Of a stretch of 64,000 nt of DNA, positions 1-11,127 are shown piece by piece (position 1 is the stretch's first letter; the number at the start of each line of letters is the position of its first letter). Origin of the DNA: Streptomyces sp. DG1A-41 (GTDB taxonomy: Bacteria; Actinomycetota; Actinomycetes; Streptomycetales; Streptomycetaceae). A program made the translations under genes and the position numbers. The stretch lies in the NCBI RefSeq assembly GCF_037055355.1, contig NZ_CP146350.1:8083001-8147000 (forward strand). Reading direction: 5' to 3'. Under the pieces are notes generated by a model that had not been told where the DNA came from, did no database searches, and saw only the letters and a list, made by a program, of their open reading frames with translations.

Positions 1-289
1 CTGCCGTCGGCTCGGGCCGCGTCTGGTCCGGTCGGCTACCGACCGGGGCCCCAGCGGGCCATCGGGGTGAGCGTCGATCCCGGTCCGGTCCGCTGTCGGC
101 CCGGGTGGCACCTGGCAATGAGCGGTTCTGGACCCGGCCCTCAGCAGGGCATCCGAGCGAGCGTCGATCCGGCCCTGTCCGACGCCGACCCGGGCCGGAC
201 CTGGTCCGGTCGGCTCCCGAACGGCGCCTCAGCGGGGCGCCCGGGCACGTGCCCGTTCCGGGTGCGGTCGGCCGCCGGCCCGGGCCTGT
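1..289. repeat. Degenerate ~89-bp tandem repeat, at least three units
   Basis: Units begin near 23, 112 and 201. Anchors recur at constant spacing: CTGGTCCGGTCGGCT at 23 and 201; GCGTCGATCC at 71 and 161; a CAGCRGGSC element at 52, 142 and 230. Bases 1-22 match the end of a unit one period earlier, so the array runs past the left window edge. Similarity fades after about 290. Bases 290-420 hold no gene I can support. The stretch lies downstream of the decarboxylase stop and is GC-rich like its surroundings. Confidence 0.7.
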
Positions 290-420
290 TACCCGGTCGG
301 TCCGCACCCGGTGCCGCTGTGGCGTCGGCGTGGCCAAGGAGGGCTGCCACAGGCCGGCAATTCCCGGCCGGGACCCGGGAATCGGACTCGGCCGGGCGTC
401 AAGTCGTCGCCGCCGCGGGC

Positions 421-2805
421 TCAACCCACCGACTCGGCGCCCTCCGGGGCGCTTCGCTGTGCCGGTGCCGTTGCGGCATCGGCGCGCTCGGGTGTGTCCG
501 GGCGGAGGCACTCGATCAGGTAGTCGCCGGTGTCGGGGTCGCGGACCACTCCGTGGGTCTCGCTGCCGAAGCCGGGGAAGCGGCGGTCGAAGGACTCCAG
601 CGCGGACAGGTACCGCAGGAGCGGGCCGTCCGCGGCGCCGACGCTCTCGCCCGGCATGAGGACGGGGATGCCGGGCGGTGTGACGGTGACCATGGCGGCG
701 GCGACCCGGCCGGGCGCGTCGCTCAGACGGATCCGTTCCGTACCGCCGCGGATCAGGCGCTGGTAGCACAGCTGGGGCGGGACGACAGGCTCCGGCAGCT
801 GCCGGAAGGCGGTGTCGAGGAGCTCGACCAGGCGGAGCTCGCGCAGATGGTCGTGCATCTCCTGGCACAGCTCGCGCAGGCTCCGCCCGGAGTAGCGCCG
901 CGGGTGCCCCGCGACCAGCGCGGGCAGCACCCGGTCGAGAGGTGCGTCGCCGTCGTAGAGGTCCTTGAAGTCCATGAGGGCGTCCAGCAGCGTGCCCCAC
1001 TTGCCCTTGGTGATGCCCATGGAGAACAGCACCAGCGTGGTGTAGCTGTCGGTCTTCTCCACGACGATGCCCCGCGTCCCCAGATACGCGGTGAGCACCC
1101 GCGCGGGAATGCCCCAGTCCGACACCTCACCCGTGGCGCTGATCCCCGGGCAGGTCAGGGTGACCTTGATCGGGTCGAGCATGCAGTAGCCGTCGGCCAG
1201 CCCCGGGAAGCCGTGCCAGTCCGCGCCGGGCTCCAGATGCCAGCAGGACGGCTCGGTCCGCAGCAGGTCCGCCGGTGCCTCGTCGAAGGGCAGGCGCGCC
1301 CCGCTCTCCGGGTCGGTCACCTCGCCCGGCTGCCACACCCCGAAGAACCACGGCGGCCGGTCCCCGGCGGCCTCGATCCGCCGCCCGATGCGCACCACCT
1401 CCTGCCGGAACCGAACCGCCTCGGTCACCGCCTCGTCGACCAGCCAGTGCCCCTGCGGACCGTCCATCATCGCCGTGGCCACGTCCAGCGAGGCGATCAT
1501 CGGGTACAGCGGCGACGTGGTGCCGTGCATCATCAGGGCCTCGTTGAACCGCTCGTGCTCCACCGGCGCCCTGGGCGCGGGCCTGACGTGCACCATGGCG
1601 CTCTGCGACAGCGCCGCCAGCAGCTTGTGCGTGGACTGCGTCGCGAAGACCGTCGGCCGGTCGGGCCCGGGGAAGCTCTGCTCGTCCACCGACATGCCGT
1701 AGCGCCCGGCGTACAGCGGGTGGAAGCGGGCGTAGGCGAACCACGCCTCGTCGAAGTGCACCCGGGGCGTGCCGACGGCGAAGGCCCGGGCCGCCGCCAC
1801 CGCGTCGTAACACAGCCCGTCGTACGTGGAGTTGGTGAACACCGCGTACTGCGCGCGCGATGACACGGCGTCCCTCGTCAACGGACTCGCGGCGATCCGC
1901 GCCGCCACCGAATCCGCCGCGATCTCGGCCGGCGGCAGCGGTCCCGCGAGGCCGTAGCCGTTGCGGGTGGGGACCAGGTACACCGGCCGGGCGCCGGAGA
2001 CGACCAGGCCGTGCAGGACCGACTTGTGGCAGTTGCGGTCCACCAGGGCGATCTCGTCGCGGGTCACGCTGAAGTGGCCGACCACCCGGTTGCAGGTGGA
2101 GTCGCCGTGCAGCACGAAGTACGTGTGGTCGGAGCCGAAGACCCGCGCGGCGTTGCGCTCGGCCTCGCCGATCGGCCCGGTGTGCTCGAACAGCGAGCCG
2201 AGCTCCTCGACCGAGATCGACAGGTCGCTGCGCAGCAGCCGCTCCCCGAAGTAGTCGTGGAACGCCCGGCCCACGGGCGACTTCAGGAAGGCGACGCCAC
2301 CCGAGTGCGCGGGCGTGTGCCACGAGTACTCGTGCGCGTCGTCGAAGCGGCGCAGCGCCTTGAAGAACGGCGGCAGCAGGGCGTCCTGGTAGCCGCGCGC
2401 GGCGGTGGTGATCCGCCCCGCGATGAACGCCGGCGTGTCCTCCAGCGGCCACACGTAGCCCACCACCGACTGCGACACCCACAACGGCAGGTCGCGCAGC
2501 CCCTCGTCCGCCATGACCAGGAACACCGGAAGGTTCTGGAAGCGGCGCCCGATCCGCCGCAGCACCGCCGCACCGCCCGGTTCACCGCCGGCCCCCGGCC
2601 CGGGCGGAAGATCCCAGGCGACCACCGCGGCGGCGAGACCGGCCTCGGTCCTGAGCACCGCCTCGGCGTCGGCGACGTTCACCACCCACCGGACCTGTAA
2701 GCCGCGCCCGCGGATCCCCTCGACGATCCTCGCCAGCTGCCCGGCGGCCGCGCCCCCGCCCTCCGGCCCCTCCGCCACCGCCACCAGAACCGTGCTGTCG
2801 GCCAT
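421..2805 (-). CDS. Orn/Lys/Arg decarboxylase, PLP-dependent (fold III)
   Basis: Predicted cytoplasmic amino-acid decarboxylase of 794 aa that would convert ornithine, lysine or arginine to the polyamine and CO2. The N-terminal ~150 residues fit the wing domain. The PLP-binding lysine is about Lys394 in the motif STHKLLAALSQSA. An HFDEAWFAY stretch precedes it, as in the AdiA/CadA/SpeF family, and the length is slightly above the usual 710-760 aa. I chose the ATG at 2805 because a GGGAGGGGG ribosome site sits five bases upstream; an extension to 2895 has no such site. Leu36 is encoded by TTA, which implies bldA-tRNA dependence. Substrate preference cannot be read from sequence. Confidence 0.9.
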   Translation of the reverse strand: MADSTVLVAVAEGPEGGGAAAGQLARIVEGIRGRGLQVRWVVNVADAEAVLRTEAGLAAAVVAWDLPPGPGAGGEPGGAAVLRRIGRRFQNLPVFLVMADEGLRDLPLWVSQSVVGYVWPLEDTPAFIAGRITTAARGYQDALLPPFFKALRRFDDAHEYSWHTPAHSGGVAFLKSPVGRAFHDYFGERLLRSDLSISVEELGSLFEHTGPIGEAERNAARVFGSDHTYFVLHGDSTCNRVVGHFSVTRDEIALVDRNCHKSVLHGLVVSGARPVYLVPTRNGYGLAGPLPPAEIAADSVAARIAASPLTRDAVSSRAQYAVFTNSTYDGLCYDAVAAARAFAVGTPRVHFDEAWFAYARFHPLYAGRYGMSVDEQSFPGPDRPTVFATQSTHKLLAALSQSAMVHVRPAPRAPVEHERFNEALMMHGTTSPLYPMIASLDVATAMMDGPQGHWLVDEAVTEAVRFRQEVVRIGRRIEAAGDRPPWFFGVWQPGEVTDPESGARLPFDEAPADLLRTEPSCWHLEPGADWHGFPGLADGYCMLDPIKVTLTCPGISATGEVSDWGIPARVLTAYLGTRGIVVEKTDSYTTLVLFSMGITKGKWGTLLDALMDFKDLYDGDAPLDRVLPALVAGHPRRYSGRSLRELCQEMHDHLRELRLVELLDTAFRQLPEPVVPPQLCYQRLIRGGTERIRLSDAPGRVAAAMVTVTPPGIPVLMPGESVGAADGPLLRYLSALESFDRRFPGFGSETHGVVRDPDTGDYLIECLRPDTPERADAATAPAQRSAPEGAESVG

Positions 2806-3089
2806 GTCGCCCCCTCCCGGTGGCCCCGCGCCACCCTCACGCCACAGTCTTCGCGGGCCTGCGCGTGTGATCGGTCGACGGGAGCGCCAAACCACCCCAT
2901 CGGGTCACGGCATGGACCGCACCTTGACGTGTCACGCCCGCACACCCGGCATCCCGTCGGAGTACCTGATCAACCGTCTTGCAGATGATTCACCTGATCG
3001 CGGCCCATGCCGATCTTCCGCGGCGTCGTTAGGTGAAGTGATCCCGGCCGAACCGGCCGGGACCGATCCAGTGGAAGGAACCGACAGAG

Positions 3090-3467
3090 ATGTACGGCAC
3101 GCGACGTATCGCGGTAGTGGCCTCGATCGTGGGGATGCTGATGGCTGTTCCCGCCGGCATGGCCACGGCCCAGGCCGGGGACGGCGACGCGGGGGCGGGC
3201 GGTGTGCTGTCCAACCTCTCCGGCAGGAACTCCTCAGGCCACGCCAACCTCTGCGGCAGCGGCAAGGTGGCACTGTTCAAGGAGCGCACCTGTGTGACCG
3301 AGGACGACGGCAAGGGCGGCGGCGACCAGGCGGGCCCGAGCGGCGGTGCCCTGTCCAACCTCCTCATGGCCCGCAACGCCTCCGGCCACAGCAACAACTG
3401 CGGCAACGAGACGGTTGCGGTGTTCAGCAAGACCACCTGCGTGACCAAGGACCGCTCCGGCCACTGA
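3090..3467 (+). CDS. Small secreted protein with two Cys-pair modules
   Basis: 125 aa. Residues 1-27 form a signal peptide (basic start, hydrophobic core, AxA-like site after MATAQA). The mature part has two copies of a module, SGHANLCGSGKVALF..TCV and SGHSNNCGNETVAVF..TCV, each with two Cys about 14 residues apart, separated by a Gly-rich linker. The two Cys and the CGNxTV string recall chaplins faintly, but the chaplin GLLNPAFGN core is missing, so I do not call it one. Ribosome site GGAAGGA lies 10 bases before ATG. Likely exported and disulfide-bonded; function unknown. Confidence 0.75.
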   Translation: MYGTRRIAVVASIVGMLMAVPAGMATAQAGDGDAGAGGVLSNLSGRNSSGHANLCGSGKVALFKERTCVTEDDGKGGGDQAGPSGGALSNLLMARNASGHSNNCGNETVAVFSKTTCVTKDRSGH

Positions 3468-3501
3468 CGGCCGCACCGATTCAGTGAGGAGAGGGGCCTC
3501 G

Positions 3502-4681
3502 ATGTCGTCGAATTCCTTATGTGTGGGCGTGGTAGCGCCATTGACAGGTCGACTGGCCCCTCTCGGGTCACCGTTGTCCCATGTACTGCGCAGGCTCGCG
3601 CCCCTGCTCGCGCACGTCCGCAACGGCGGCCGGCGCCACGACGTGACCGTCGCCGTGCGCGACAGCCGCTCGGACCCCGACGCGGCCCGGCAGGCCGTAC
3701 GGGACCTGGCCGACGCCGAGGGGGCCAACCTCGTGCTCACCATGGCCGGGACCCAGGTCCTGCCCGCCGTCACCGACGCCTGCGAGAAGGCCGGGGCCCC
3801 CTGTGTGTCGACCACGTTCCCGTGGCAGGCGTACGTCGACGCACGTGGTGCCGAGCCGGGCCACCGCTTCCGGTGGACATACCACTTCGCGTGGGGACTG
3901 GACGACATCGCCGCCGTCTTCGCCGACCTGTGGGATCACGTCGACGACTCAGGCCCCGTCGGGTGCCTGTGGAACGACGACGTGCAAGGCCGGCTGCTGC
4001 GCCACGACCGGTACGGCTTCGCCCCGGTGACGTCCCCGCGCGGGCACACCCTGGTCGACCTCGGCGCCTACCGGGAACCGGCCGGCGGCTTCCACGCCCA
4101 GGTCGGGCGGCTGCGCGGGCACGGCGCCGACCTCGTCACCAGCGCCGCCACCGCCACCGACCTCGCCCTCTTCCACCGCCAGGCCAGGGAGGCGGGGCTG
4201 CGTCCGCGGCTGATCACCTGCTCGCGCTGGCTGACCTACCCGCACACCCACACCACCCCCGCCCCCGACGTCCACGGCGAACTCGCCGACGCGCGCGTGG
4301 CCACCCTCGTCTACTGGAGCCCCGGCCATCCCTACCGCTCCAGCCTGGACGGCATTACCTGCGCCGAACTCGCCCACGCCTACCGGCAGGCCACCGGCGC
4401 CGCCTGGCTCCAGCCCCTCGGCCTCGCCCACGCCCTGGTGGAGATTGCCCACCACGCCCTCACCGTCGCGGCCGACCCCACCGACCGGGCGTCCGTCGCG
4501 CAGGCCCTCGCCGGCACGACCCTCGACACCATCGCCGGCACCCTCGACTGGACCTGCGGACCGACTCCCAACATCGCCCTGCTGCCGCTGGTCGGCGGGC
4601 AGTGGCAGCCCGGCCCGGGCGGTCCGCGCCTCGCCGTCGTCAGCAACTCGGCGCTCCCGGGCGTCCCGCTCACCGGGGAGC

Positions 4682-4698
<17 letters not shown>
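3502..4698 (+). CDS. Type-I periplasmic-binding-fold protein lacking a signal peptide
   Basis: 398 aa resembling branched-chain-amino-acid binding proteins (Peripla_BP_6): N-terminal GVVAPLTGRLAPLG strand-loop, then alternating lobes with a DxARQAVRDL helix and a VLTMAGTQVLPA segment. No hydrophobic signal sequence or lipobox is present, so the product is probably cytoplasmic, perhaps a ligand sensor. ATG 3502 follows GGAGAGGGG by six bases; a GTG at 3484 is the in-frame alternative. Codon 6 is TTA (3517-3519), implying bldA-dependent translation. No permease or ATPase genes adjoin it. The stop overlaps the convergent UvrA-like gene by 17 bases. Confidence 0.75.
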
Positions 4699-6987
<2,289 letters not shown>

Positions 6988-6997
6988 GCCGCCGACG

Positions 6998-8626
6998 CTA
7001 GGCGGGAAACCCGACAGCCTCTGGCGTGATTTCCTTGAGTTTTCCGTCCTCCAGCAGCAGCCAGCGCGTGATGCCGATCGATTCCAGGAACGGCAGGTCG
7101 TGACTGGCCACGATCAACGCCCCCTCGTAGGACTCCAGGGCCGTGGTCAGCTGCCGCACGCTCGCCATGTCGAGGTTGTTGGTCGGCTCGTCCAGCATGA
7201 GCAGCTGCGGCGCGGGCTCGGCCAGCATCAGCGCGGCCAGCGCCGCCCGGAAGCGTTCGCCGCCCGACAGGGTCGCCGCCTTCTGGTCGGCCCGGGCACC
7301 CCGGAACAGGAAGCGGGCCAGGCGTGCCCGGACCCGGTTGTTGGTGGCGCCCGGCGCGAACCGGGCCACGTTCTCGGCGACGGTCAGCTCCCCGTCGAGG
7401 ACGTCGAGCCGCTGCGGCAGGAACCGCAGGGGGACGTGCACCTGAACCTCGCCCGACTCCGGTTCGAGCTCACCGGTGATCGTGCGCAGCAGCGTGGTCT
7501 TGCCCGCGCCGTTGCGCCCGATCAACGCGACCCGCTCGGGACCGCGCAGATCCAAGCCGCCCGTCACCCGGGTGCCGTACCGGAGCCCGAGATCCTGGAG
7601 GGCCAGGACGGTTCGCCCCGGCGGCACGGCCGTGTACGGCAGGTCGACGCGGATCTCGTCGTCGTCCCGTACGGCGTCCACCGCCTCGTCCAGCCGCTCC
7701 TTGGCCTCGGCGAGCTTCTCCTCGTGCATGATCCGGTGCTTGCCCGCGGACTCCTGTGCCGCGCGCTTGCGCGCCCCCATGACGATCTTCGGCTCGCGCT
7801 TCTGGTCCCACATCTTCTGCCCGTAGCGCTTGCGACGGGCCAGCTTGACCTGTGCGTCGGTCAGTTCGCGCTTCTGCTTGCGGAAGTCGGCCTCGGCGAC
7901 GCGCACCATGCGCTCGGCCGCCTCCTGTTCGATCGCGAGAGCCTCCTCGTAGGCGGAGTGGTTGCCGCCGTACCAGGTGATCCCGCCGGAGCGCAGGTCC
8001 GCGATCTGGTCGACGAGGTCCAGCAGTTCCCGGTCGTGGCTGACGACGACCATCACGCCCGACCAGGACTCGACGGCCGCGTATAGCCGCCTGCGCGCGT
8101 ACAGGTCGAGGTTGTTGGTCGGCTCGTCCAGCAGCAGCACGTCGGGCCGGCTCAGCAGTAGTGCGGCCAGTCGCAGCAGCACCGACTCGCCGCCCGACAC
8201 CTCGCCGATCGTGCGGTCCAACTCGACGTGCCCGAGACCGAGTTCGCCGAGGGTGGCCAGGGCGCGCTCCTCCACGTCCCAGTCGTCGCCGACGGTCTCG
8301 AAGTGGGCCTCGGACACGTCACCCGCCTCGATGGCGTGCAGCGCGGCCCGCCGGTCGGCGATCCCGAGCGCCTCGTCGACGCTCAGGGTGGTGTCGAGCG
8401 TGACGTTCTGCGGGAGGTACCCGACCTCGCCGGCCACGCGGACGGTGCCGTCGGCCGGGGCGAGTTGACCGGCGATCAGCTTCAGCAGGGTCGATTTTCC
8501 CGACCCGTTGACGCCGACCAGGCCGGTCCGGCCCGGGCCGAAGGCGACGTCGAGGTCCCCGAAGACGGGGGTGCCGTCGGGCCAGGTGAAGGCGAGGGAG
8601 GTGACGGTGATGGAAGAAGTAGGCAT
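6998..8626 (-). CDS. ABC-F family ATPase (ribosome-associated, possible antibiotic protection)
   Basis: 542 aa with two ATPase domains and no membrane segments. Domain 1 has Walker A GVNGSGKST and signature VSGGES; domain 2 has GRNGAGKTT and LSGGERFR. They are joined by a charged linker rich in Lys, Arg and Glu (about residues 230-310), the ABC-F interdomain linker that reaches into the ribosome. ABC-F proteins act on stalled ribosomes, and several protect against lincosamides, pleuromutilins or macrolides. Start ATG 8626 has GAAAGAGG upstream. A ~218-nt structured leader and the downstream UvrA-like ATPase gene support a drug-response role; the actual drug is unknown. Confidence 0.9.
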   Translation of the reverse strand: MPTSSITVTSLAFTWPDGTPVFGDLDVAFGPGRTGLVGVNGSGKSTLLKLIAGQLAPADGTVRVAGEVGYLPQNVTLDTTLSVDEALGIADRRAALHAIEAGDVSEAHFETVGDDWDVEERALATLGELGLGHVELDRTIGEVSGGESVLLRLAALLLSRPDVLLLDEPTNNLDLYARRRLYAAVESWSGVMVVVSHDRELLDLVDQIADLRSGGITWYGGNHSAYEEALAIEQEAAERMVRVAEADFRKQKRELTDAQVKLARRKRYGQKMWDQKREPKIVMGARKRAAQESAGKHRIMHEEKLAEAKERLDEAVDAVRDDDEIRVDLPYTAVPPGRTVLALQDLGLRYGTRVTGGLDLRGPERVALIGRNGAGKTTLLRTITGELEPESGEVQVHVPLRFLPQRLDVLDGELTVAENVARFAPGATNNRVRARLARFLFRGARADQKAATLSGGERFRAALAALMLAEPAPQLLMLDEPTNNLDMASVRQLTTALESYEGALIVASHDLPFLESIGITRWLLLEDGKLKEITPEAVGFPA

Positions 8627-8880
8627 GCGGGCCTCTTTCGCGGTTGCTTGATGCGGTCAGGGGCAAACGCGTGTCGAGACACCTGCGACCAGGGAGGAGG
8701 GCTCCGGGGGCAGAGATAACGCCCTGTACCGGAGGACGGCTCGAACGCCGAGGTCGCACGCAGCGCACACCACCTGATGTGGGTGACGCGGTGTCTCAGG
8801 ACCTCAGACGAGCAACGTCCTTCTCCAATCGGCGGCAACAGGACGCTGTACAACGTACGAGGGGGCGTCGGGCCTGTCAA
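8627..8880 (-). promoter_or_regulatory. Promoter and long structured leader of the ABC-F gene
   Basis: On the minus strand TTGACA (8880-8875), a 17-base spacer and TACGTT (8857-8852) form a strong vegetative-type promoter. Transcription would start near 8845, leaving about 218 nt before the ATG. Within it are GGAG followed seven bases later by TTG CTC GTC TGA (8815-8804), a possible three-codon leader peptide; a hairpin pairing 8702-8711 with 8721-8734; and a GAGGTC/GACCTC pair. This layout is typical of ribosome-mediated attenuation of ABC-F genes. The promoter is well supported; the attenuator is inference. Confidence 0.6.
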
Positions 8881-8923
8881 CGAATTAGCGTGAGCCCCGA
8901 TCTTCCCTCCCAGAGGAGGCCTC

Positions 8924-9577
8924 GTGCCCAACGGCCCGCTCTCGCTGCCTGCCCGGCTCTGCCTGCTGGCGTGGGGCACCGCGCGGCCGGCGGGCACCGG
9001 CACCGCCCGTCTGTCCGGCCCGGTACGGGCCGGTGCCCTCACCGAGCTGGCCCGGCGCGGCCTGCTCGTCGACGACGACGGCATCGCCACGCCGGTCGAC
9101 CTGGACTCCGGCACCGGTGACGCGGTCCTCGACGGGCTGCTGGAACTCGTCCGTGAATCGTGCCCGCACCCCTGGCGGACCTGGGTGACGCTGAGGTCTC
9201 GGGTGACCCTGGACGCGGTACGGGAGCAGCTGGTGGCCGAGGGGTATCTGCGGGCGGAGAAGAAGCGGGTCCTCGGGGTGTTCCCGTCCGTGGAGTACGC
9301 GCTGGAGCGCTTCACCGCCGTGGAGGCGCTGCGGGCGGACACCCGTCAGGTCCTCCGGGGGCCGCTGCCGGTCGCCGAGGTCTCCGAGCGGGACGCGGCG
9401 GTCGTGGCCCTGGCCGCCTCGGCGGAACTGCTCCCCCGGGAAGACGTCCGCGCCCACGAGCAGCGCCTGCGGGAACTGGCGGAGCGTGCCGCGGCGTCGG
9501 CGCCCGGGCTCAGGGAGGTCGTCCGCGAGATCCGTACGGCGCTGGCCGCGACGGTGACGGCGACCGCCCCGCCCTGA
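8924..9577 (+). CDS. GPP34 (GOLPH3/Vps74-like) family protein
   Basis: 217 aa. The opening LPARLCLLAWG, the alternating helices, LARRGLLVDDDG, a VLDGLLELV segment, and RRVLGVFP-like KKRVLGVFPSVEY near residue 115 fit the bacterial GPP34 family, whose eukaryotic members bind phosphatidylinositol-4-phosphate. The bacterial role is not established; many actinomycetes carry several copies. GTG 8924 is chosen because AGAGGAGG lies about six bases upstream. It is transcribed away from the ABC-F leader. Cytoplasmic or peripheral-membrane location is likely, as there is no signal peptide. Confidence 0.75.
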   Translation: MPNGPLSLPARLCLLAWGTARPAGTGTARLSGPVRAGALTELARRGLLVDDDGIATPVDLDSGTGDAVLDGLLELVRESCPHPWRTWVTLRSRVTLDAVREQLVAEGYLRAEKKRVLGVFPSVEYALERFTAVEALRADTRQVLRGPLPVAEVSERDAAVVALAASAELLPREDVRAHEQRLRELAERAAASAPGLREVVREIRTALAATVTATAPP

Positions 9578-9639
9578 TCCACGTCCACGTCGGATTCCTG
9601 CCAGCCGGCCCCGGGCCGCCGCTGGCTGGGTTGCCCGCA

Positions 9640-10463
9640 TGACGCACCAGACCGACCGAGCTCTGGCCTTCCGCGCCTGCACGTCCCCGGGACCCCGCTG
9701 GTCCTGCCCAACGCCTGGGAAGCGGTGAGCGCGCGTCGCGTCGAGGACGCGGGTGCCGCCGCGGTGGCGACGACCAGCGCCGGGCTCGTCCGGGCGCTCG
9801 GCGCGCCGGACGGTGAGCGGGCGGACCGCGCCACGGCCCTCGCCGCCGTCGCCCGGATCGCCGAGGCCGTGTCCGTCCCGGTCACGGCGGACATCGAGAG
9901 CGGCTACGCCGAGGGCACCGAGGGCGTCGCCGGTGCCGTCCGCGCGGTCCTCGCCGCGGGAGCGGTGGGGGTGAACATCGAGGACGCGCTGTACGGCGCG
10001 GGAGCGGGCGATCCGCTGCGGGACGTCGGCGAGCAGGCCGAGCGGATCGCCGCCGTCCGCGAGGCGTCCGACGCGGCGGGCGTGCCCCTGTTGTCAACCC
10101 ACCGACACCATCCTGAGCGGCGCCGGGGGAATGGACCTCCCCCTGGAGCGGGCCGCCGCCTTCCGCACCGCCGGTGCCGACGGGATCTTCGTCCCCGGGG
10201 CCGTCGACCCGGGGATCGTCAAGGAGCTGGTGGACGGCGTCGACGGGCCGCTGAACGTCATGGCCGGGCCCGGCGCACCGACGGTCGCCGAGCTGGCCGC
10301 CCTGGGCGTCGCCCCGGTCAGCACGGGTTCGGGAATCGCCCAGGCCGCCCACGCTCTGGTCCGCCGGGCGGCACGGGAGCTGCTGGACACGGGGACGTAC
10401 CGGTCACCGGCGGACGGACTCGACTACGGCGAGGTCAACGCCCTGTCGGAGAGGCGACGTCAG
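9640..10463 (+). pseudogene. Isocitrate lyase/PEP-mutase family gene, frame-disrupted
   Basis: The reconstructed product starts with MTHQTDRALAFR at ATG 9640 and contains ATTSAGLVRALGAPDG, TADIESGYAEG, GVNIEDALYG and, after a break, DGIFVPGAVDPG. All belong to the ICL/PEP-mutase TIM-barrel family (C-C bond lyases or mutases). Lesion 1 is a missing C near 9677. Lesion 2 at about 10092-10102 removes roughly five bases exactly where the family carries its conserved NARTD segment. With at least two lesions, one at the active site, it is more likely decayed than misread, though sequencing error is not excluded. The end is set just before the convergent ssgD-like stop. Confidence 0.75.
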
Positions 10464-10464
10464 T

Positions 10465-10881
10465 TCAGCACGCGTCCCGCATCAGCTCCGCCAGGCCGTG
10501 GTCCAGATCCAGCTGGAGGTGCTCCAGGCCGATCGGCACCAGCTCGCTCGTGGCCTCCAGGAACCGGCGTACCTCGCCGGAGCGGACGTGCACGACGGCG
10601 GTGCCCTCGGGGGCGTGGAACTCCAGCACCGTGCGGTCGTACCCGTACGGCCGCACCCGCACGTCGCCGTGGCCCTCGGCGTTCCTGAGGCCCGCGGCGA
10701 GCAGCTCGCGGGAGAAGGTCCAGCAGACCTCGACGCCCTCAAGCGTGGCCGGGGCGGGGAAGGTCATGCGGACGGCGAACGGATCACGTCGGTCGTAGTG
10801 GAGCGTCGCGGGAATGCTCGGCATACGCGGCGCGGCGGCGACGAGGCGGGCCTCCACGGGCTGCTCGATGACGATGGACAA
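10465..10881 (-). CDS. ssgD: SsgA-like sporulation/cell-wall protein, SsgD-like
   Basis: 138 aa, the length of the Streptomyces SsgA-like protein family. Typical features are the IPATLHYDRRDPFAV strand pair, the VCWTFSRELLAAGL segment and the RSGEVRRFLEATSELVPIG end. SALPs guide peptidoglycan remodelling during sporulation-specific division; SsgD has been linked to wall integrity. The TTG at 10881 is used because GGGAGC lies about eight bases upstream and the family begins here; longer in-frame extensions (to 11100) are out of family. Assignment to SsgD rests on the neighbourhood (next to UvrA-like and ABC-F genes as I remember it in S. coelicolor), so family is sure but paralogue less so. 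Confidence 0.8.
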   Translation of the reverse strand: MSIVIEQPVEARLVAAAPRMPSIPATLHYDRRDPFAVRMTFPAPATLEGVEVCWTFSRELLAAGLRNAEGHGDVRVRPYGYDRTVLEFHAPEGTAVVHVRSGEVRRFLEATSELVPIGLEHLQLDLDHGLAELMRDAC

Positions 10882-11089
10882 CGCCTTGCTCCCTTGTGAC
10901 GGCTGGACGGGACACTTCCGGGCGGTGAGGCCGGGCACTGGAAGAGACGACGGAATCAGCCAATCCGTGCACACGAAGTGCGAGTGACCTCTGTCACCGC
11001 GTTCATGCACCAGAGTGACATGGCTCTCCTCGTGTGCCCCGCAGCGCAGTTGTGGCGCCCAACGGCCCCAGGGGCACGGGCGAGGCCAT

Positions 11090-11119
11090 CTGGACGGCAC
11101 CCGGGCGGTGGGCTAGCTT
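11090..11119 (+). promoter_or_regulatory. Promoter of a probably leaderless beta-propeller gene
   Basis: CTGGAC (11090-11095), an 18-base spacer and TAGCTT (11114-11119) fit a vegetative promoter. The ATG at 11128 is only eight bases past the -10, so transcription would begin at or next to the start codon. No ribosome site precedes the ATG, which agrees with a leaderless mRNA. Confidence 0.5.
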
Positions 11120-11127
11120 CGCCGGCC

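Noticed and set aside
67..1863. 598-codon plus-strand open frame opposite the decarboxylase
   Set aside because: Arg/Gly/Pro-rich shadow of the minus-strand gene with no family motif or ribosome site; high GC produces such frames routinely.
3090..3467. Chaplin assignment for the small secreted protein
   Set aside because: Shares a CGNxTV string and Cys pairs but lacks the conserved chaplin core and spacing.
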